Below are positions 36,741 through 49,251 of a stretch of 64,000 nt of DNA, in pieces. The position numbers were made by a program, and so were the translations under genes. The stretch is from Sphagnum compactum (lineage: Eukaryota; Bryophyta; Sphagnopsida; Sphagnales): positions 14,308,302 through 14,372,301 of the forward strand of contig OZ234497.1 of assembly GCA_965153455.1 (NCBI GenBank). The letters are read 5' to 3'. Below the pieces are notes generated by a model. That model saw only the letters and a program-made list of their open reading frames with translations, was not told the origin of the DNA and did no database searches. The stretch's first letter is position 1; every line of letters starts with the position of its first letter.

Positions 36741-37990
36741 TCCAAAGTTATCTAAAGTTATTCAAACAACATTTGAAAATGCACAAATGGAGATGAAGAA
36801 ACAACATTGATCATACCAAGGGTTAGATTGAGGCTTTGGATGCAGTCTATATGAAAATACAAAAGCTTGAAGCAGAAAATGAAGATATAAAAGGAGATGG
36901 AGAAGAGGAGGAGGATATAAAAAAGGAAAAGACAAGGGACAAGGGAAAGAAGTGGTAGATGTCTTTGATGAAGACAAAATCACACCTATCGATAGGAAAT
37001 TGCTGAAGTAGTGGTGTAGTATAGTGGAAGGGAATATAAAGATAAAACCACATGGATGGATATAGACTTGATAGAAACAAGGAATCAAAAACTGATTTAT
37101 GGATTGGTAGCACCACGAATTAATTCCCCAACTCTAGTAGAACAAGCAGGCATCAAATCATGCTCACAAACGAACATAATCCACATGTTGTTGCAGATGG
37201 AGTATTTATATCTTTTTTTGCCAAATCCTGAAGCTTATATTTGAAACATTGACTTTAGATTCGTTTGAAAGTTAGTGTGGCACCACTAATGATAGGAACG
37301 CATATAATCAAAAAACAATTTCTAATTATGTGGAAGATAGTTCATTTAGAATGGAAAGAATACTTAGCTTATAATATTATTTGTTGTTATATTCAGTATC
37401 ATGAATCTTGTGGCTATAGAGTGTTAAAATTTATTATAGGATGCCTAGGTGTTTATGTTTTGCGATATTACTGCAAATTGGAGATTGACTATCAGAACTA
37501 CTACAACCAACATCAAACCATGTTGTTTAGACAACCAACTTTTGCAATGACATGGATGGAGGATAGATTAAACCATTCGTCAAGCAAAGTTGCAGATGCT
37601 TTTGAAAAATGGAAAACAACAATAACGCAATGTCAAAAGTTATCACAAATTAACTAATTTAAGAACAAAGGCAATGGCAACCATATAATGGAAGACCCGT
37701 CATGATTATACCCAGCCAGAAGTTGGAGATGCACATTTGGGTTCAAATCCTTTGTTGTTACAAATAGCCATTTTGTGGGCCCAACATTTGGTGAAGAAAT
37801 TAGCAAAGTGACCCATGGTTGACAAATTCACGCATTACCAACAATTTGCATGTTGCATCATTTGAAGAAAGTTGTAGGAGAAAGGCATTTGTAGGAAAAA
37901 TGCATTGAGCTGCAATAAAGGATGAAGCAAGATCCTTAAATAATGAAATATATGATTTCCTTACACCAGCCCAGCTTTATGGTAACTGAC
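36741..37990 (+). pseudogene. Coiled-coil, gag-like relic, right part, with an unknown conserved-looking domain
   Basis: Frames continue the Glu/Lys-rich coiled-coil (about 36790-36960, with the segment KIQKLEAENEDIKGDGEEEE), then become mixed in composition. A 62-codon segment at 37056-37244 and a 130-codon segment at 37265-37657 follow in nearly continuous order. They are rich in Trp, Tyr, Cys and His, with the motif KVADAFEKWKTTI near the end. Stops separate them. The layout (acidic coiled-coil, then a globular domain) fits a retroelement gag or other structural protein; I do not recognise the family. Together with 33101-34172 it would form one broken coding unit. Confidence 0.4.
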
Positions 37991-39718
37991 AATAAATAGT
38001 TGTTGTGTGAGTACATTATAGCAATTAAGAGGGGGATAATGTAATGAAAAGAAATTAAGATGTATAGAATTGGCAAAGCTATAAAAGAAAAAAATAGAAA
38101 AGAAAGTTGATAGGTGATAATAATCAAACATATATTGCAAGTCAATTAGTTTGGCAAGTTGATTTGACATAATTATAATAAGTTTGATTTGATTATAGCA
38201 AATCAATTTGCAAAATGGTTAGACAATTACAACCACTTGTGTATTATTTAAAGAACAAATCAAGAAAGTAAAGGGGTTGATTTTGGGAAATTAAAAAAAG
38301 CTTTTGAATAATTTTCTTCTAAGAAAGTAGGAGAAGGATATTGTTATAAACTAATAAGGAAAAAATTAACTTTTTGATGTTTTGAAGGTGAATGAACAAT
38401 GAAAAACAATGGGAAAAAAAAGGGGCATTTAGTTTTCCTCATTTCTATTTTCGGTTTATGGTGTTGCTTATTTGTTAAAGATGAATGTTAAAGTTGTTTT
38501 AGTTAGTTAGATACTTAATATCCCTACTAACATATTAAGACAAGAACTCAGTAACAATATAATCCACTAGAATATTAATAAGCCAAATTATTAGTCCTTG
38601 CTAAAAAATTATCGCTAACAAGAACCTAAAATAGCCTTTAGGGTAGAATAAGTTAAAATAGTAAAAAATAACTTAGAATAGTCAATGTACAATAACTTAA
38701 AAAAACTTAGGGCTAGCCTAAAATCTTAGCCTATCATAGCTTAAGAATAGCCTAGGGTAGCTTACATTAACTTAGGAACAATGTAAAATAACTTACATTA
38801 ACCTAGGACTAACGTAGGAACTTAACCTGTGGTAGTTCACACATAAACTTGGGTAGCCTAAAATAGTTTGCACTAATCTAAGAATAACCTAAAGTAACTC
38901 ACAATAACCTAGGACTAACTTAAGAACCTAACATATGGTAGCCTACGCATAGATTTGGATAATTTATTAATTATTTGAAAATTTATTTGTGAATTCAATA
39001 GTTTGTAACAACTAGTCCCCATTCCATTAAGGGGCTAACCACTTTTTTGTCATGACAAATTTGTCCACATTCTCTAAAAATCTAGTGAAACACAAAGTGA
39101 ACTTAGACATGGTCATTCAAACATTCAATGGCCAAAACAAGACATGGGCTTTTTAGGCAACATTTATAATATGGGACTTTTAAACAATCAATGCCACATC
39201 AACCATGAAGATGCTTAAGAATCATCTTCAATTTTTTTAATGTGGAAAAGTTTTAAAATGAAAAAAAATCACATATTTAATTGTTACAAAGCCAAAAATA
39301 TGATGAAAGTGTCACAAAATTGTGACAAAATTAAAAAATGCAAAAGAAATATCACACAAGTGTGAAATGTGTTCCATTTGGAAACACCCCATGGTTGCAT
39401 GAACTAAATTAGTTATGGGAATGACTTGTCTACTGTAAGTTTTTTCACCAAGGGAATTATTTTTCAAGATTGAAGAATATTTTGAAGAAAGTTTTTAAGG
39501 AAAGTTTGATTGTGTTATTTTTTAAGGTTATTTTGCATAACCCTATGCTGTAAATCAATTTGACAAACCCACCATTGAGTCTATTTGCATATATATTACT
39601 TTTGGAACCATTTTTATCATTATTGTTTAGCCACTTACACCTCATATAACAACAAGATTTTCAAATAAGTAAGGATAGTTAAAGGTTTTCAAACACTTTT
39701 TGATCTCACCATCCATAA
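37991..39718. other. AT-rich DNA with a GGAACTTAACCTA-like array at 38560-38960
   Basis: The middle carries a degenerate array of 'aataacctaggactaacttaggaacctaac'-like units (about 38620-38950), with several copies 60-130 bp apart. The flanks show no gene. The repeat could be related to the CCTAACC patches elsewhere in the window. Confidence 0.5.
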
Positions 39719-40597
39719 TGTTGTGACCTTAGTTTTGGGCTTGCAACCAAAGTTAGGGCAAGGCAATAGAGGAATGGGCTAGGAACAAACTAAAGCAAAA
39801 TAAGGCTTAATCGATTGGGGGAGTGAACAGTAAGCATTCTTGGGACTCCTAACATGAATTTTCACTTTGGGAATTGGGAGTTTCAAAGTTTTTCAAAATT
39901 TTGGGACAAAAGTGCAAGGTGTAAATCTTGTTCAAATACAAAGCTATCAAAGCATACATATTGAAAGTGAACTCAAATTGTCCATTTCAAGTTATGAGTT
40001 AGGAGTTAAATGGCCAAAAGAAAGGTCAAAAATCAAATAAACAATTTTACTTTTGATCATTAAGACTTAGGAAACAAAGTTAAAGTGACCTCTAATGGAA
40101 GTGTGGAAGTTGAAATTTGAAAGATCTTATGAAGGGTACAACTTTGTAGTTGGAAGCCCCTCAATTAAAGTTCATGTCAAAAATTCATAACTTGGGAATT
40201 TTGAGACTCCCAAGTTTGGGAGTTTGAGAAAAATAACCATTTTAATGTGGTCCTTACATGGAGGTCCAAAATCTATATAGGGGAGGGGCATGGTGACCTC
40301 CTCCCAAGTCTAGGCCATACACTGGTGTATCCAAGGTAAGTTTGTGATCCAAATTGGTTCAAGTACTTTCATTAACCACCTACATTGTTTGGCTTGTGTA
40401 AGTGATTTTTCCATGAGATGTTTGTGAACTTAGCAATTTTTCTTAGTCCCCATTTTAGAGCTTTTGCACACTCCTCTTTTCCTTAGTGCATGGAGTTGGG
40501 AATGTACTCCAAGTTGTTTTTCCCTCTACCTTTTTGTTGTTGTTGCCATTCAAAAAGTTCATCTCCCAAGTTTTGAGAATGATTTAGGGGTGCATCG
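39719..40597 (+). mobile_element. Solo LTR, family member 2 (about 879 bp), diverged
   Basis: It aligns with 32180-33095 and 61872-62789 throughout: TGTTGTGACCTTAGTTTTGGG at the start, 'cactttgggaattgggagt', 'ggccaaaagaaaggtcaaaa', TATA-like CTATATAG at 40273, 'tcctcccaagtctaggcca', 'cattaacca' and GGGGTGCATCG at the end. The terminal CA has become CG. Flanks CATAA and CATGG agree at three of five positions, as an old duplication might. It is the most diverged copy. Confidence 0.7.
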
Positions 40598-43500
40598 CAT
40601 GGCCTTCAATGCATATTTCATATGTTACATTTAATTGTTAGGATATTAATATAAAATGTAATTCCTTAAAATATTATTTGAATTAAAAAATAATTCAAAA
40701 GCATAATTGGTAAATTCATATTGTGCAATTGACTAAAAAGAAAAAGGCAAGAATTGATTACAATTTTTTTGGTAGAGAATAGGTTTCTTAATGGAAAACG
40801 ACATTGGAGAACAATTCAACATGAAAAGGATTTAGAAAACTCACAAATGTCAAAGTTGTGAATTAAAAGTACATGGATTGCGCCACCACAATTTATTGTT
40901 CCTTGTGTACAAAAACCAATAACACAAAAAATTTGCATTTTTTCATGTTTATTCAAACTAACATTCTTTGCTTTTGAAGTTGGTTGCTATGATCATCAAC
41001 AAGAGAGCATCTATTTACATTCCATCAACTAGTGTACCATGAACAACACAAAAGACATGTTTTGGGTTACAACACATATTCCTAGAATTACAAAACAATT
41101 CAACATGTTTACAAATGACATTTCCTTCGAGTTGATTAATTATTACTTGTGTTCCTATATATAAACATAGATTGAAAATGTTAAAATAATTGTTAGGAAT
41201 TCATTTATGGGCATTGTATTTGAACAAAACAATATATATTTCTGTTGAAAAACACATTCTTAAGTCATCAACACTTCAAAACCTAAAAAGAAGTAAGGTG
41301 TAGCTAGTTAAACTAACAAAAACCATAGTAAGTGTACCTAATGCTTGGATTTTCATGTTTTTATGTTAAAAGTCATATTAATGTTGCAAGTTTTCAATGT
41401 GTTTACATTAGAATGTTTCTAATGTATTATGAAAAAATGTGGAACAATTTGGAATGAATTTGATGAATGTAAACTACTAGAACACACTTCTTAAATATTA
41501 TAACCAGTATTTTTGTTGTTTTTAAATTTTTTTGAAAGATTTGAACTGTATTAAAAATGACATAATCATGAATAATAATTATTCACACATTTATATATTA
41601 ATAGAATGTCATTTTTTGTCATGAATATTTTGGCAAATATAAAAATTATGTATTTTTTATCCATCCCCTTATGTAATCAATCACAAATTGTCACATCATC
41701 TTGACCAATCATAACCCATTGCTTTTAAGGAGTCACTTAAGTGGGTAGGTGTGTTTTCTATTAGTGTGTCTGCACTTTAGTGAGAATGCATTGAGACTTT
41801 GCCCTAATAATCAACATCATACAAAAAACAAAGTTACTTAGAAAGGTAATTTGCAAGATAATTTGCATATTTAGGAGTAACATAAGAAAAGCCAAATGTG
41901 AGATGTTTTTGGGATCAAGAAAAATTACTCACAACTTTGATGCTCCTACGATTTTTGTTTTTGGACTCCCAAAACAAAAGGTTCAATCATGTATAATACT
42001 TCTTTTGCTATCCTTTGATGATATTAAGACAAAGGCATGCACAAAAAGACAAGGATAAAAATGACACCATAAAGAACTTTTCAAAAAAAACATGACAAAA
42101 AAAGGGGGGGATATTCACTAGACAACGAGTGTTCATTGTCACAAGGTGGTTGACTATTTACAACAAAACTTCAAAAGGCTACAATAAACCCTAAGTTTGG
42201 AAGATTGAAAAATCGCCTTCAAAGTATCAAACAATTCCTTAGATTCACTTTCTTTCAAATCTAAACACTAGTAGTCTTTTCTAGTACCAATTATTCACAA
42301 AGTGTGGTTTCATTGAACTAGTTTTAACTTTGGTTCTTGGTTGAGGTAGAATTTTTGGTCAAGTTTCTTGGGCATAAGCATTTAAAAGTAAGACAAAAAA
42401 GTACGATTCAAATGTAAAAAAATAAAATTGTCAACTTTGGAAGTTAAAAGTGGGACACATTCTCTGAAAATCAATGTTTGAACTACATCCATTTGTGTAT
42501 TTAAAGTGACATGAAAAAGTTTTTAAAAGCTTAAGATGCTATGTTTACTTTTTTTTAAAATTACTTTCATTTTAATTTTCAAATTTGGTGTTGGTGTCCC
42601 ATTTTGCACAAAGTAAACATAAAGTACAATCATGACCTTTCATATTTTACATTGATTCCTATGGTTCACCTAAAGAATGTTTAAAACATGCTTTACCATG
42701 TTACAAACAAAAAATGCATATAAAATTCATATGAAAAAATAGATTCCAAATGCTTAAGAATGTTGGAAGATAAATTGGTGGATAAATTGTCCATAAAAAG
42801 TCCATTCAATAGTATTAAAATGATATCATAGCTAAATAGGGGATTACAAGGTGGTTAATGAATTAATAAAGATTATATGAATAAAAGTCCAATTATATAA
42901 CTTTTTAACATACATGTTAAGAAGAAAATAACATTGAAATCCATTAAAAAGGATTGTGATATGGACTTTTGAAAATAAGGTCGATTTTAGGACATTCAAA
43001 AGTCCATAACTTTTTTTGGGTTAGTGTTTTTTTAACAATTTTTTTGGATTTATGTCCTTTTGCTATAATATATCATACATTGAGTCCTTATAAGATATCC
43101 CAAAAAGAATCCATTAAAAGTGTATTTATATAAAAACACAAATAGAAAACCAACCCATATTTTTCAATTATAAAAACGTATTACTTTATATTTAGTGCAT
43201 ATATGTTGCAAATTTTTAAATAGTTGTCTTTTTTATTCAAGTTGAAAATCTTAATCCAATGAAAAATTTGACATAACGATGATTTTATGACATGTCAATG
43301 ACATGTTAATGTATGACACTTTGCAAAAAACTATAATGTGACACAAAAAGTGATCCACTTTATCTTGTAATGACCCAATAGTAAGGAAGGCCTTTTGGTG
43401 ATTTAGGGTAACAACTTGAACATAAGGGAAACCACACTTTAGTATCGAGTTATGGAATTTTGGCGAGGGAGTTGAAGCTCTCAAAAACTACATGCAAGGT

Positions 43501-43934
43501 GGCTTGCCAAAGCCATGTTGAGAAGCATGTGGTGTGAAAATCATCAATATTCCACGAATATTAGTTAGTGTGTACTTGAAGGTCTATTAAAAGAGTCAAT
43601 ATTGTAAAAGGTGCTACAACATTTGGGGTTGTATTTGCAAAGGGGGGGATTTCAAGATTCATGTTATTTTTTAACATAAAGGTAGGTGATCTTTGCACAT
43701 GTCACAATTTATGTGAATTTTGATAGTGTTGGGTAGGTTGTGTCACAAAGGTGTGTTTTCATGTTTCTATATGCAATATTAATTTTTGTTGAAATTTTGT
43801 GTGCTTTGTGGTCAAAATGTATATATTATAAAAATGTTTGTGTTAAAATATGTGTGAAATTTTAGAGATCGAGGGTAAGGAGAGAGGTTGCTAGGTTTTG
43901 GGTTGCGAAAAGGGGTTTAGGAAAAGAGAGGTTT
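40598..43934. other. Intergenic AT-rich DNA, no gene seen
   Basis: No supported frame, repeat border or RNA signal was found. Around 42890-43050 phrases such as 'agtccataactttttt' resemble phrases inside the element at 25025-25708, but the match is short. Confidence 0.4.
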
Positions 43935-44030
43935 ACAACATCAAGGTTTCTTGATTTGAAGTTTTGAATGTTGATCCCATGCACAACATCAAGGTTTCTT
44001 GATTTGAAGTTTTGAATGTTGATCTCATGC
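43935..44030. repeat. Perfect-looking tandem duplication, period 48 bp
   Basis: The 48-bp unit starting 'acaacatcaaggtttcttga' occurs at 43935 and 43983 with one visible difference (gatcccatgc/gatctcatgc). Such a near-identical pair is young. Confidence 0.85.
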
Positions 44031-45504
44031 ACGGGTGACTTTGGGGATAGCTCAAAATTTAGCTTGAGAAGTCAAAAGGTGAGCCCAATGACAAGTTCAA
44101 AGACATGGCAACTTTACAAATAACTCAACTATATTGGATAATTCTCAAACATGGTATTGCAAGAATTGACCATTATGCACAATAAGTGATTATTACAAAA
44201 TCCTAACCAAATTGATTGGTAATTGGATTGAGTGCTTAGATAATTAATATTAGGGCCCAAGGGAGTACCAATACATGTGTAAAATTTGTTTGTTGGGTAC
44301 CTTGTGTGGAACATAAATTTGCAAGGTTGTGCACATACCTTCTCCACCTAATATTGAACAAAAGTGAAATCTAGCCAACATGAGTCCAAACTTCAAACTC
44401 TAATTTAAAGAGATTATTTCAATTGCCTAGGAACAATGTTTAGACCAAAGGGGGGTAGGGGGAGGGGGGAGGGAGGGGAGAGGGAGGGTATTGACTTTAA
44501 TCTATCAATTGGACAAGCGTAAATACAAAATTCAAAAAATATAGTAGCACATTAAAGGTAAATGATGAACATTTTGGTAAGGTAAGGTTAATATTTCATA
44601 TTCTACCTAATACATAACATGTGGGTATATGTTGAGTAAATGTAAAGCAAATATATACATACACAAGTATGGCACATTTCAAAGTGAAGAAAAACAATCA
44701 TTTGTGCAATTTGGCATTGTAAACATGAACACATGAAATTTCAAACATCCTATCAAAAATTTGACAAAATATGATCAAATCAACAATAACATTAAAATAA
44801 TTTCAAAGAATTTTTGTAATGGTAAATGATAGTCAAAATGTAAAAGGGTTTCCAAGAGCATATGGTAAGAGTCCTTTCAAATGTAATTAATGTAAGGATC
44901 AAATTAAAATGTTGAAAGCAAATATATTCAACAATGAGCAACCATAATTGAAAAAGTCCATCATGACTACATGCATTGCATAACATGGAAATGCACATAT
45001 ATCATGTGATGATTTTGGCATATACCCTTTGTTTACCTTCTTCAACACAATTACTCTCCCCTTGATAAAGGTAAATGCCAATTATATATTAGTTGAATAT
45101 AATAAAAACATGATAAGTCAAGAACATTTGATAGTCGGGTAAGATAAATTAAAAGTTAAATTTCTCTTCTTTTTTTTTGAACCATACAAGGTATCAATAT
45201 CCTTTTTTTTGAAAATTTAGACCCGTCGATTATCAATTTCACTACCAAAGTAATACCCTTGATTATCAATTTACTCAATTTTTTTGTGATAATAATTGTC
45301 ACTTATGCATAAGTGTTGGTTCTCAAATACTCGCCTTGATGTGCTCACAATTGCCTCAGACGAATTTGATATCATATAAGTCCAGGTTTCATCTAGATTT
45401 TATGGGAGAAAAAAAAACTAAAATTTTGAAAAGTTGTAATGTAACTTGGTATGCTGATCAAGTGCCAGTGTAATAGACTTTCACATATGTCCTTTTTGAT
45501 GTGT
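44031..45504. other. Intergenic AT-rich DNA with a G-rich quadruplex-prone tract
   Basis: The only feature is a purine tract at 44450-44488 with at least seven runs of three or more G on the plus strand. The rest shows no gene or repeat border. Confidence 0.5.
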
Positions 45505-45975
45505 ATGAAATGTTGAAAAATCCTCACTTTAAAATAATGACCCAAAAATTGCATTAGACTGCTAAATCCTTAGTTAAAAATCTTGACCCAAAAATTGCAT
45601 TAGACTGCTAAATCCTTAGTTAAAAATCTTGACCCAAAATTTGCACTAGACTGCTAAATGCTTAGTTTAAAATCTTGATCCAACAAATTAAATTAGACTG
45701 CTAAATCCTTAGTTAAAAATCTTGACCCAAAATTTGCATTAGACTGCTAAATCCTTAGTTTAAAATCTTGACCCAACAAATTGTATTAGAGTGCTACATC
45801 CTTACACAAAAAGTATGACCTAGGAAATTACATTGTGCCAAATCCTTATTTAAAAATCATGTCCCAAAGAATTGGGTTCCACTAAATTGTTACATAGAAA
45901 TCATGTCCTGGAACAAATTGCATTCTACCTAAATCCTTACTTTAGAATCTTGACCCAACAAATTGCATTCTATTT
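45505..45975. repeat. 46-bp tandem satellite, about 9 units
   Basis: Unit starts at 45551, 45597, 45643, 45690, 45736 and 45783 give spacings of 46-47 bp. Each unit reads approximately 'gcattagactgctaaatcct', then 'tagttaaaaatcttgaccca'. Units beyond 45830 decay and are harder to align, to about 45970. The array lies about 0.46 kb past the stop codon of the oxidase gene. Confidence 0.9.
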
Positions 45976-46434
45976 AGATTTCTTTTGTGTTGTCAGATAC
46001 TACTAATACAACAACAAAACACCACAAAAGAGAATGGAATACACTAACCCAATGAATTGCCAGGTTCTCTTGAAAACAAGCAACAAAAATCAATGATTGA
46101 GTTGCAATCACATATTGGGAGCTCTAGCCCTGGACCTTCTTGCCTTTGGTATCATGTGAATGAGAAAAAATTTCTGAGCTCCCTTGATGAGTTTGAACTT
46201 CATTGAGCTTTGTGGTCTCCAACAAACCCTTGATTACCAAGCTGCTTGGAGAATGAATTGCTCAACTTAGGCATAAAAGAAGAAGAAGACTTGGATCATG
46301 ATATACCCAGGCAGTTGTGCACAAGTTTTAAGATGTATTAGTGTGACCTTGAACTCAGCTTGCACATGCGTTGGGGGTCCAGAAATGATCCAGGCTTGCT
46401 GCTGCAGCTAGCTATAAGCTGCATGGAAATTGGA
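45976..46434 (-). other. Downstream flank and probable 3' UTR of the oxidase gene
   Basis: There is no coding frame. The first bases left of the stop codon at 46435 should be the 3' untranslated region of the minus-strand oxidase gene. No clear AATAAA in that sense could be assigned. Confidence 0.4.
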
Positions 46435-49072
46435 CTAGTTATTTCCGACATGAACCCATGAAGCCTGGCTTGGAATTCCTTGTGAGACAGCAAACAACAT
46501 GTAGTAAGCAGAAGGTGCGATCACAGCACTGGGTGGTGCTGTTGCTGTCACTGTATATGCACCAAAGAAGTCCTGCACTGGAACTGTTGTTTGGAGCTGC
46601 AATAGCCTTTGTCCCTGCAGCAGCAGCAACAGCAGCAACAACAACAACAATGTCAAGCAATTGCAAATCAAATTAGGATAATTGGTAGTGGAAGAAGAAG
46701 AAGCTGCTGCTGCAGGAGGAGGAGGGGGAGGAGGAGGAGCAATGTTCAACAACAAGAAACGATTGCAAATTGAATCACAAAGTAAAACAAGCTACAGCAG
46801 CAAGTTGCAAAAAGGAATTGCAAATCAAGTTAGGATAAACAGTAGAAGAAAAAACAGCTACAGCAGCAACAACAACAAGCAATTGTGCAAATCAAAGGAT
46901 AAGTAAGAGAAGACGAAGAAGAAGAAGAAAGAAGAAGGTGCAGCAAGCATGACTAGTGAAGGATCAAGAGATGTTCAATCTGTTTGTGGACTCATGATTG
47001 AGAAGCTGAAGAAGAAGTCTAAGAGCTTCTGCTTTTGCTTTACCTGAGAAAAGGAATGAGTCGTGTATGGAGCGCTGAGCATATTGATCTCAATGAGATT
47101 AGGATTTCCTCCTGCAATACTGAAGGCATAAGTGGAACCGTAAGGGAAAGTATTGGGAGGATTGTTGATGCTGGGCTGAGTTCCACTTAGGTATGGCGGC
47201 GAGAAAGCCTCGATTCTGAGTTCAGTGGGCAAGTCTCCAGTGAGAGTGTAGAATTGGTGGGTGTTGCTACCAGCGACGAGAACACGTCCGTCGGGCAACA
47301 GATTGGCAGTGGAATGGTAGACTCGAGGAATCTGAGTCGCCGTCAAGCTCTGGAACCGCGTACCTGGAGCGGCAGTGGGAGTGTAGAGCACGGGAGTGAG
47401 TACCGGATTCTGCGCATTTCCCCATCCTTGTGCACCATTGGCAGCTCCATTGAGGATGAGAACGGTGCGGTCCGGCAAGAGCACCATATCTCCCATGTTG
47501 CGTCTCAGCGGCATGTCTTCCATAGCCCAAGCGGGAGTTGCGGACAGTGGCGCGATTCGTCCGCATGAAATGGATGCCGGCAACTCGGCCGCAACGTTCA
47601 GGAACGCACCGTATGTCGATCCGCCGCATACTAGAATCTCGGGATCTGTCCATCCGTTGAATCCCGACAAGGGTAGCATCGCGGAGCTTCCCGCTGACGG
47701 ATAGTTTCGCGGCTCGCCTGGAATCGTCGGTAGATTCCCCACCACGCTGTTGGTCGTCCAGTCGAAGAGGATGGAATCCCTGTTGGCGAAGATGAAGAGC
47801 TGATTGTTGGGTAACAAATGGACGTAAGGATACAAATTGTCGTTTTGCGCATCGTTTGTCTGCAGCAAAGCACCACCCCACCCAACGCCATGTATCGCAC
47901 AGCTCAAGTCAGATCACAAGGACTTCAGTCTAATGCAGAAGAACAAGAACAAGAAGACGAAGAAGAACAAGTACAAGGGGAGATTGGAGAGGAGGATGAG
48001 CAGCTGCTGCTTCTCTTCTTCTTCTTCTTCTTCTTCTTCTTACATTGGAAATGAGATCGAGAAAGAGAGGGGCTCCTTTGGCCGGCACATACTCCAGGGT
48101 GGAAGTGCTTCGTCCGCCGACCACGACTTGCGTACCGTCGGGCAATCGCTGGTTGGTGGCGTACCAGCGGCCGTTCTGCAAGGGAGTGGTGGTCTCTACC
48201 CAGTTGCAATTGCCATCTGCTGCGCACGGACTGAAAGTTCTAATCTGCACGCACCAAACACATCATCGATCAAGCACAACAACATGTGTTGATCATGTCT
48301 TCTTGAACCCAAGTCGTTCTCCCCAATGCACGGTAGTTGAATAAAGAGAGAGATGCCTGAGAGAGAGCTTGCTTGTACCTTGGAGAAGCCATCGTTGTCT
48401 CCACCAGTCTGCACGAGTGTGCCATCGGCATCGAATTGTCCAGAGGAGCACCAGGTGTCTGTTTGTATGAAGAGAGGCCGAATGGTGCCAGAAACCGGGT
48501 CGAAGATGGCTGAATGCGCCGTGCAGTCGACTGTTGAGGTCTGCGTGCACATGCACAGAGAGAGAGAGATGATCCATGGGCAATCGAAAGAGTTTCTCGT
48601 CTACCCACTACAAGATAGAAGAATACACAGACAGACACACAGGCAGAGAAGACGTTGCGAGCAGCGGGATTCCGGAGAGGAAGTGGAAGTGGGCACTGTA
48701 GATTCTTCTAGCATCAGAAGAAGAATCCTTGAGCTTGCCGATGCTCACCTCGTCGTTGGCATCGTTGCGGCATACTCCATCCGGCAAGGAGAGCTGCGAA
48801 GGGCCGATGTCCGTCCTGTCCAGCAATACAACAGTGCCATAGTTGGTAACCGCTGTGTGCATGGACGCAATGCCTGCATTGTTCTGAACAATCTCCCATG
48901 AGCCTTGCGCCTCCACTCCTTGCTGCAGGCCCATGAACGCCACCAACTGAAACATTAACACTAGTAGCTGCAGCACCAACATCACCAGCCATGAGGAGCT
49001 GCTGCTGCTGCAGCAGCCTCTCCTCTGACTCGAACCCATCATCAAAATATACTTCCTTCTCGACACACCCAT
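46435..49072 (-). CDS. Secreted glyoxal/galactose-oxidase-like copper radical oxidase, five exons
   Basis: Exons run 49072-48749, 48540-48379, 48244-48044, 47859-47044 and 46614-46435 (324, 162, 201, 816 and 180 bp), all phase 0 with GT-AG introns, giving 560 residues. A hydrophobic signal segment (about 29-50) ends near VEA-QGSW. A kelch-like glyoxal oxidase N-terminal domain follows, then the C-terminal domain (DUF1929 type). Expected copper/radical ligands are all present: Cys139 in DTWCSSG, Tyr239 in NLYPY (Cys-Tyr crosslink pair), Tyr410-His411 in YHST and His497 in THSFSQ. Family members oxidise aldehydes or primary alcohols to release H2O2 outside the cell and act in cell-wall, pollen or defence contexts; the substrate here is unknown. 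ATG at 49072 is used because the codon three upstream is GTG. Confidence 0.95.
46615..47043 (-). other. Oxidase gene intron 4
   Basis: A GT-AG intron of 429 bp between THSFSQ and GQRLLQ. It is the longest intron of the gene and consists largely of CTT/CTG-type simple sequence in the transcript sense (GAAGAA and GCAGCA on the plus strand). The acceptor lies in a CTGCTGCTGCAG run. Confidence 0.85.
47860..48043 (-). other. Oxidase gene intron 3
   Basis: A GT-AG intron of 184 bp after LFLDLISN. It opens with a (GAA)n/(AAG)n run directly at the donor GTAAGAAG, so slippage there could change intron length but not the splice site. Confidence 0.85.
48245..48378 (-). other. Oxidase gene intron 2
   Basis: A GT-AG intron of 134 bp between DGFSK and IRTFSPC. 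Confidence 0.85.
48541..48748 (-). other. Oxidase gene intron 1
   Basis: A GT-AG intron of 208 bp between RNDANDE and TSTVDCTAHS. It contains a short (CT)n run near the acceptor in transcript sense. Confidence 0.85.
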
Positions 49073-49250
49073 CGATTTCACCAGCTTATCTCGATCGACA
49101 CTCCCTCAAAACTTCAGGCTTTCAAGAGACCTCTGCAAACTTGGAAAACACAAATGTCAAAAATTCTTGTGGCTCATGTGCAACTGGCGATCACTGCAGG
49201 ATCCCAATCTCTGTGTACCTGCACACTACATCAGAAATGACACAAACCCT

Positions 49251-49251
<1 letters not shown>

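Noticed and set aside
45505-45975. CRISPR-like array
   Set aside because: The repeats are head-to-tail without unique spacers, and this is a plant nuclear sequence.
46682-46906. Gly/Ser/Lys-rich plus-strand frame near 46.8 kb
   Set aside because: It is low-complexity sequence inside intron 4 of the oxidase gene.
47254-47568. Plus-strand and other-frame open frames over the oxidase exons
   Set aside because: They are shadows of the minus-strand coding exons, which carry the family motifs and splice sites.
49073-49081. Oxidase start three codons upstream (reading KSMGVSRR)
   Set aside because: The codon at 49081-49079 on the minus strand is GTG, not ATG. The first ATG is at 49072.
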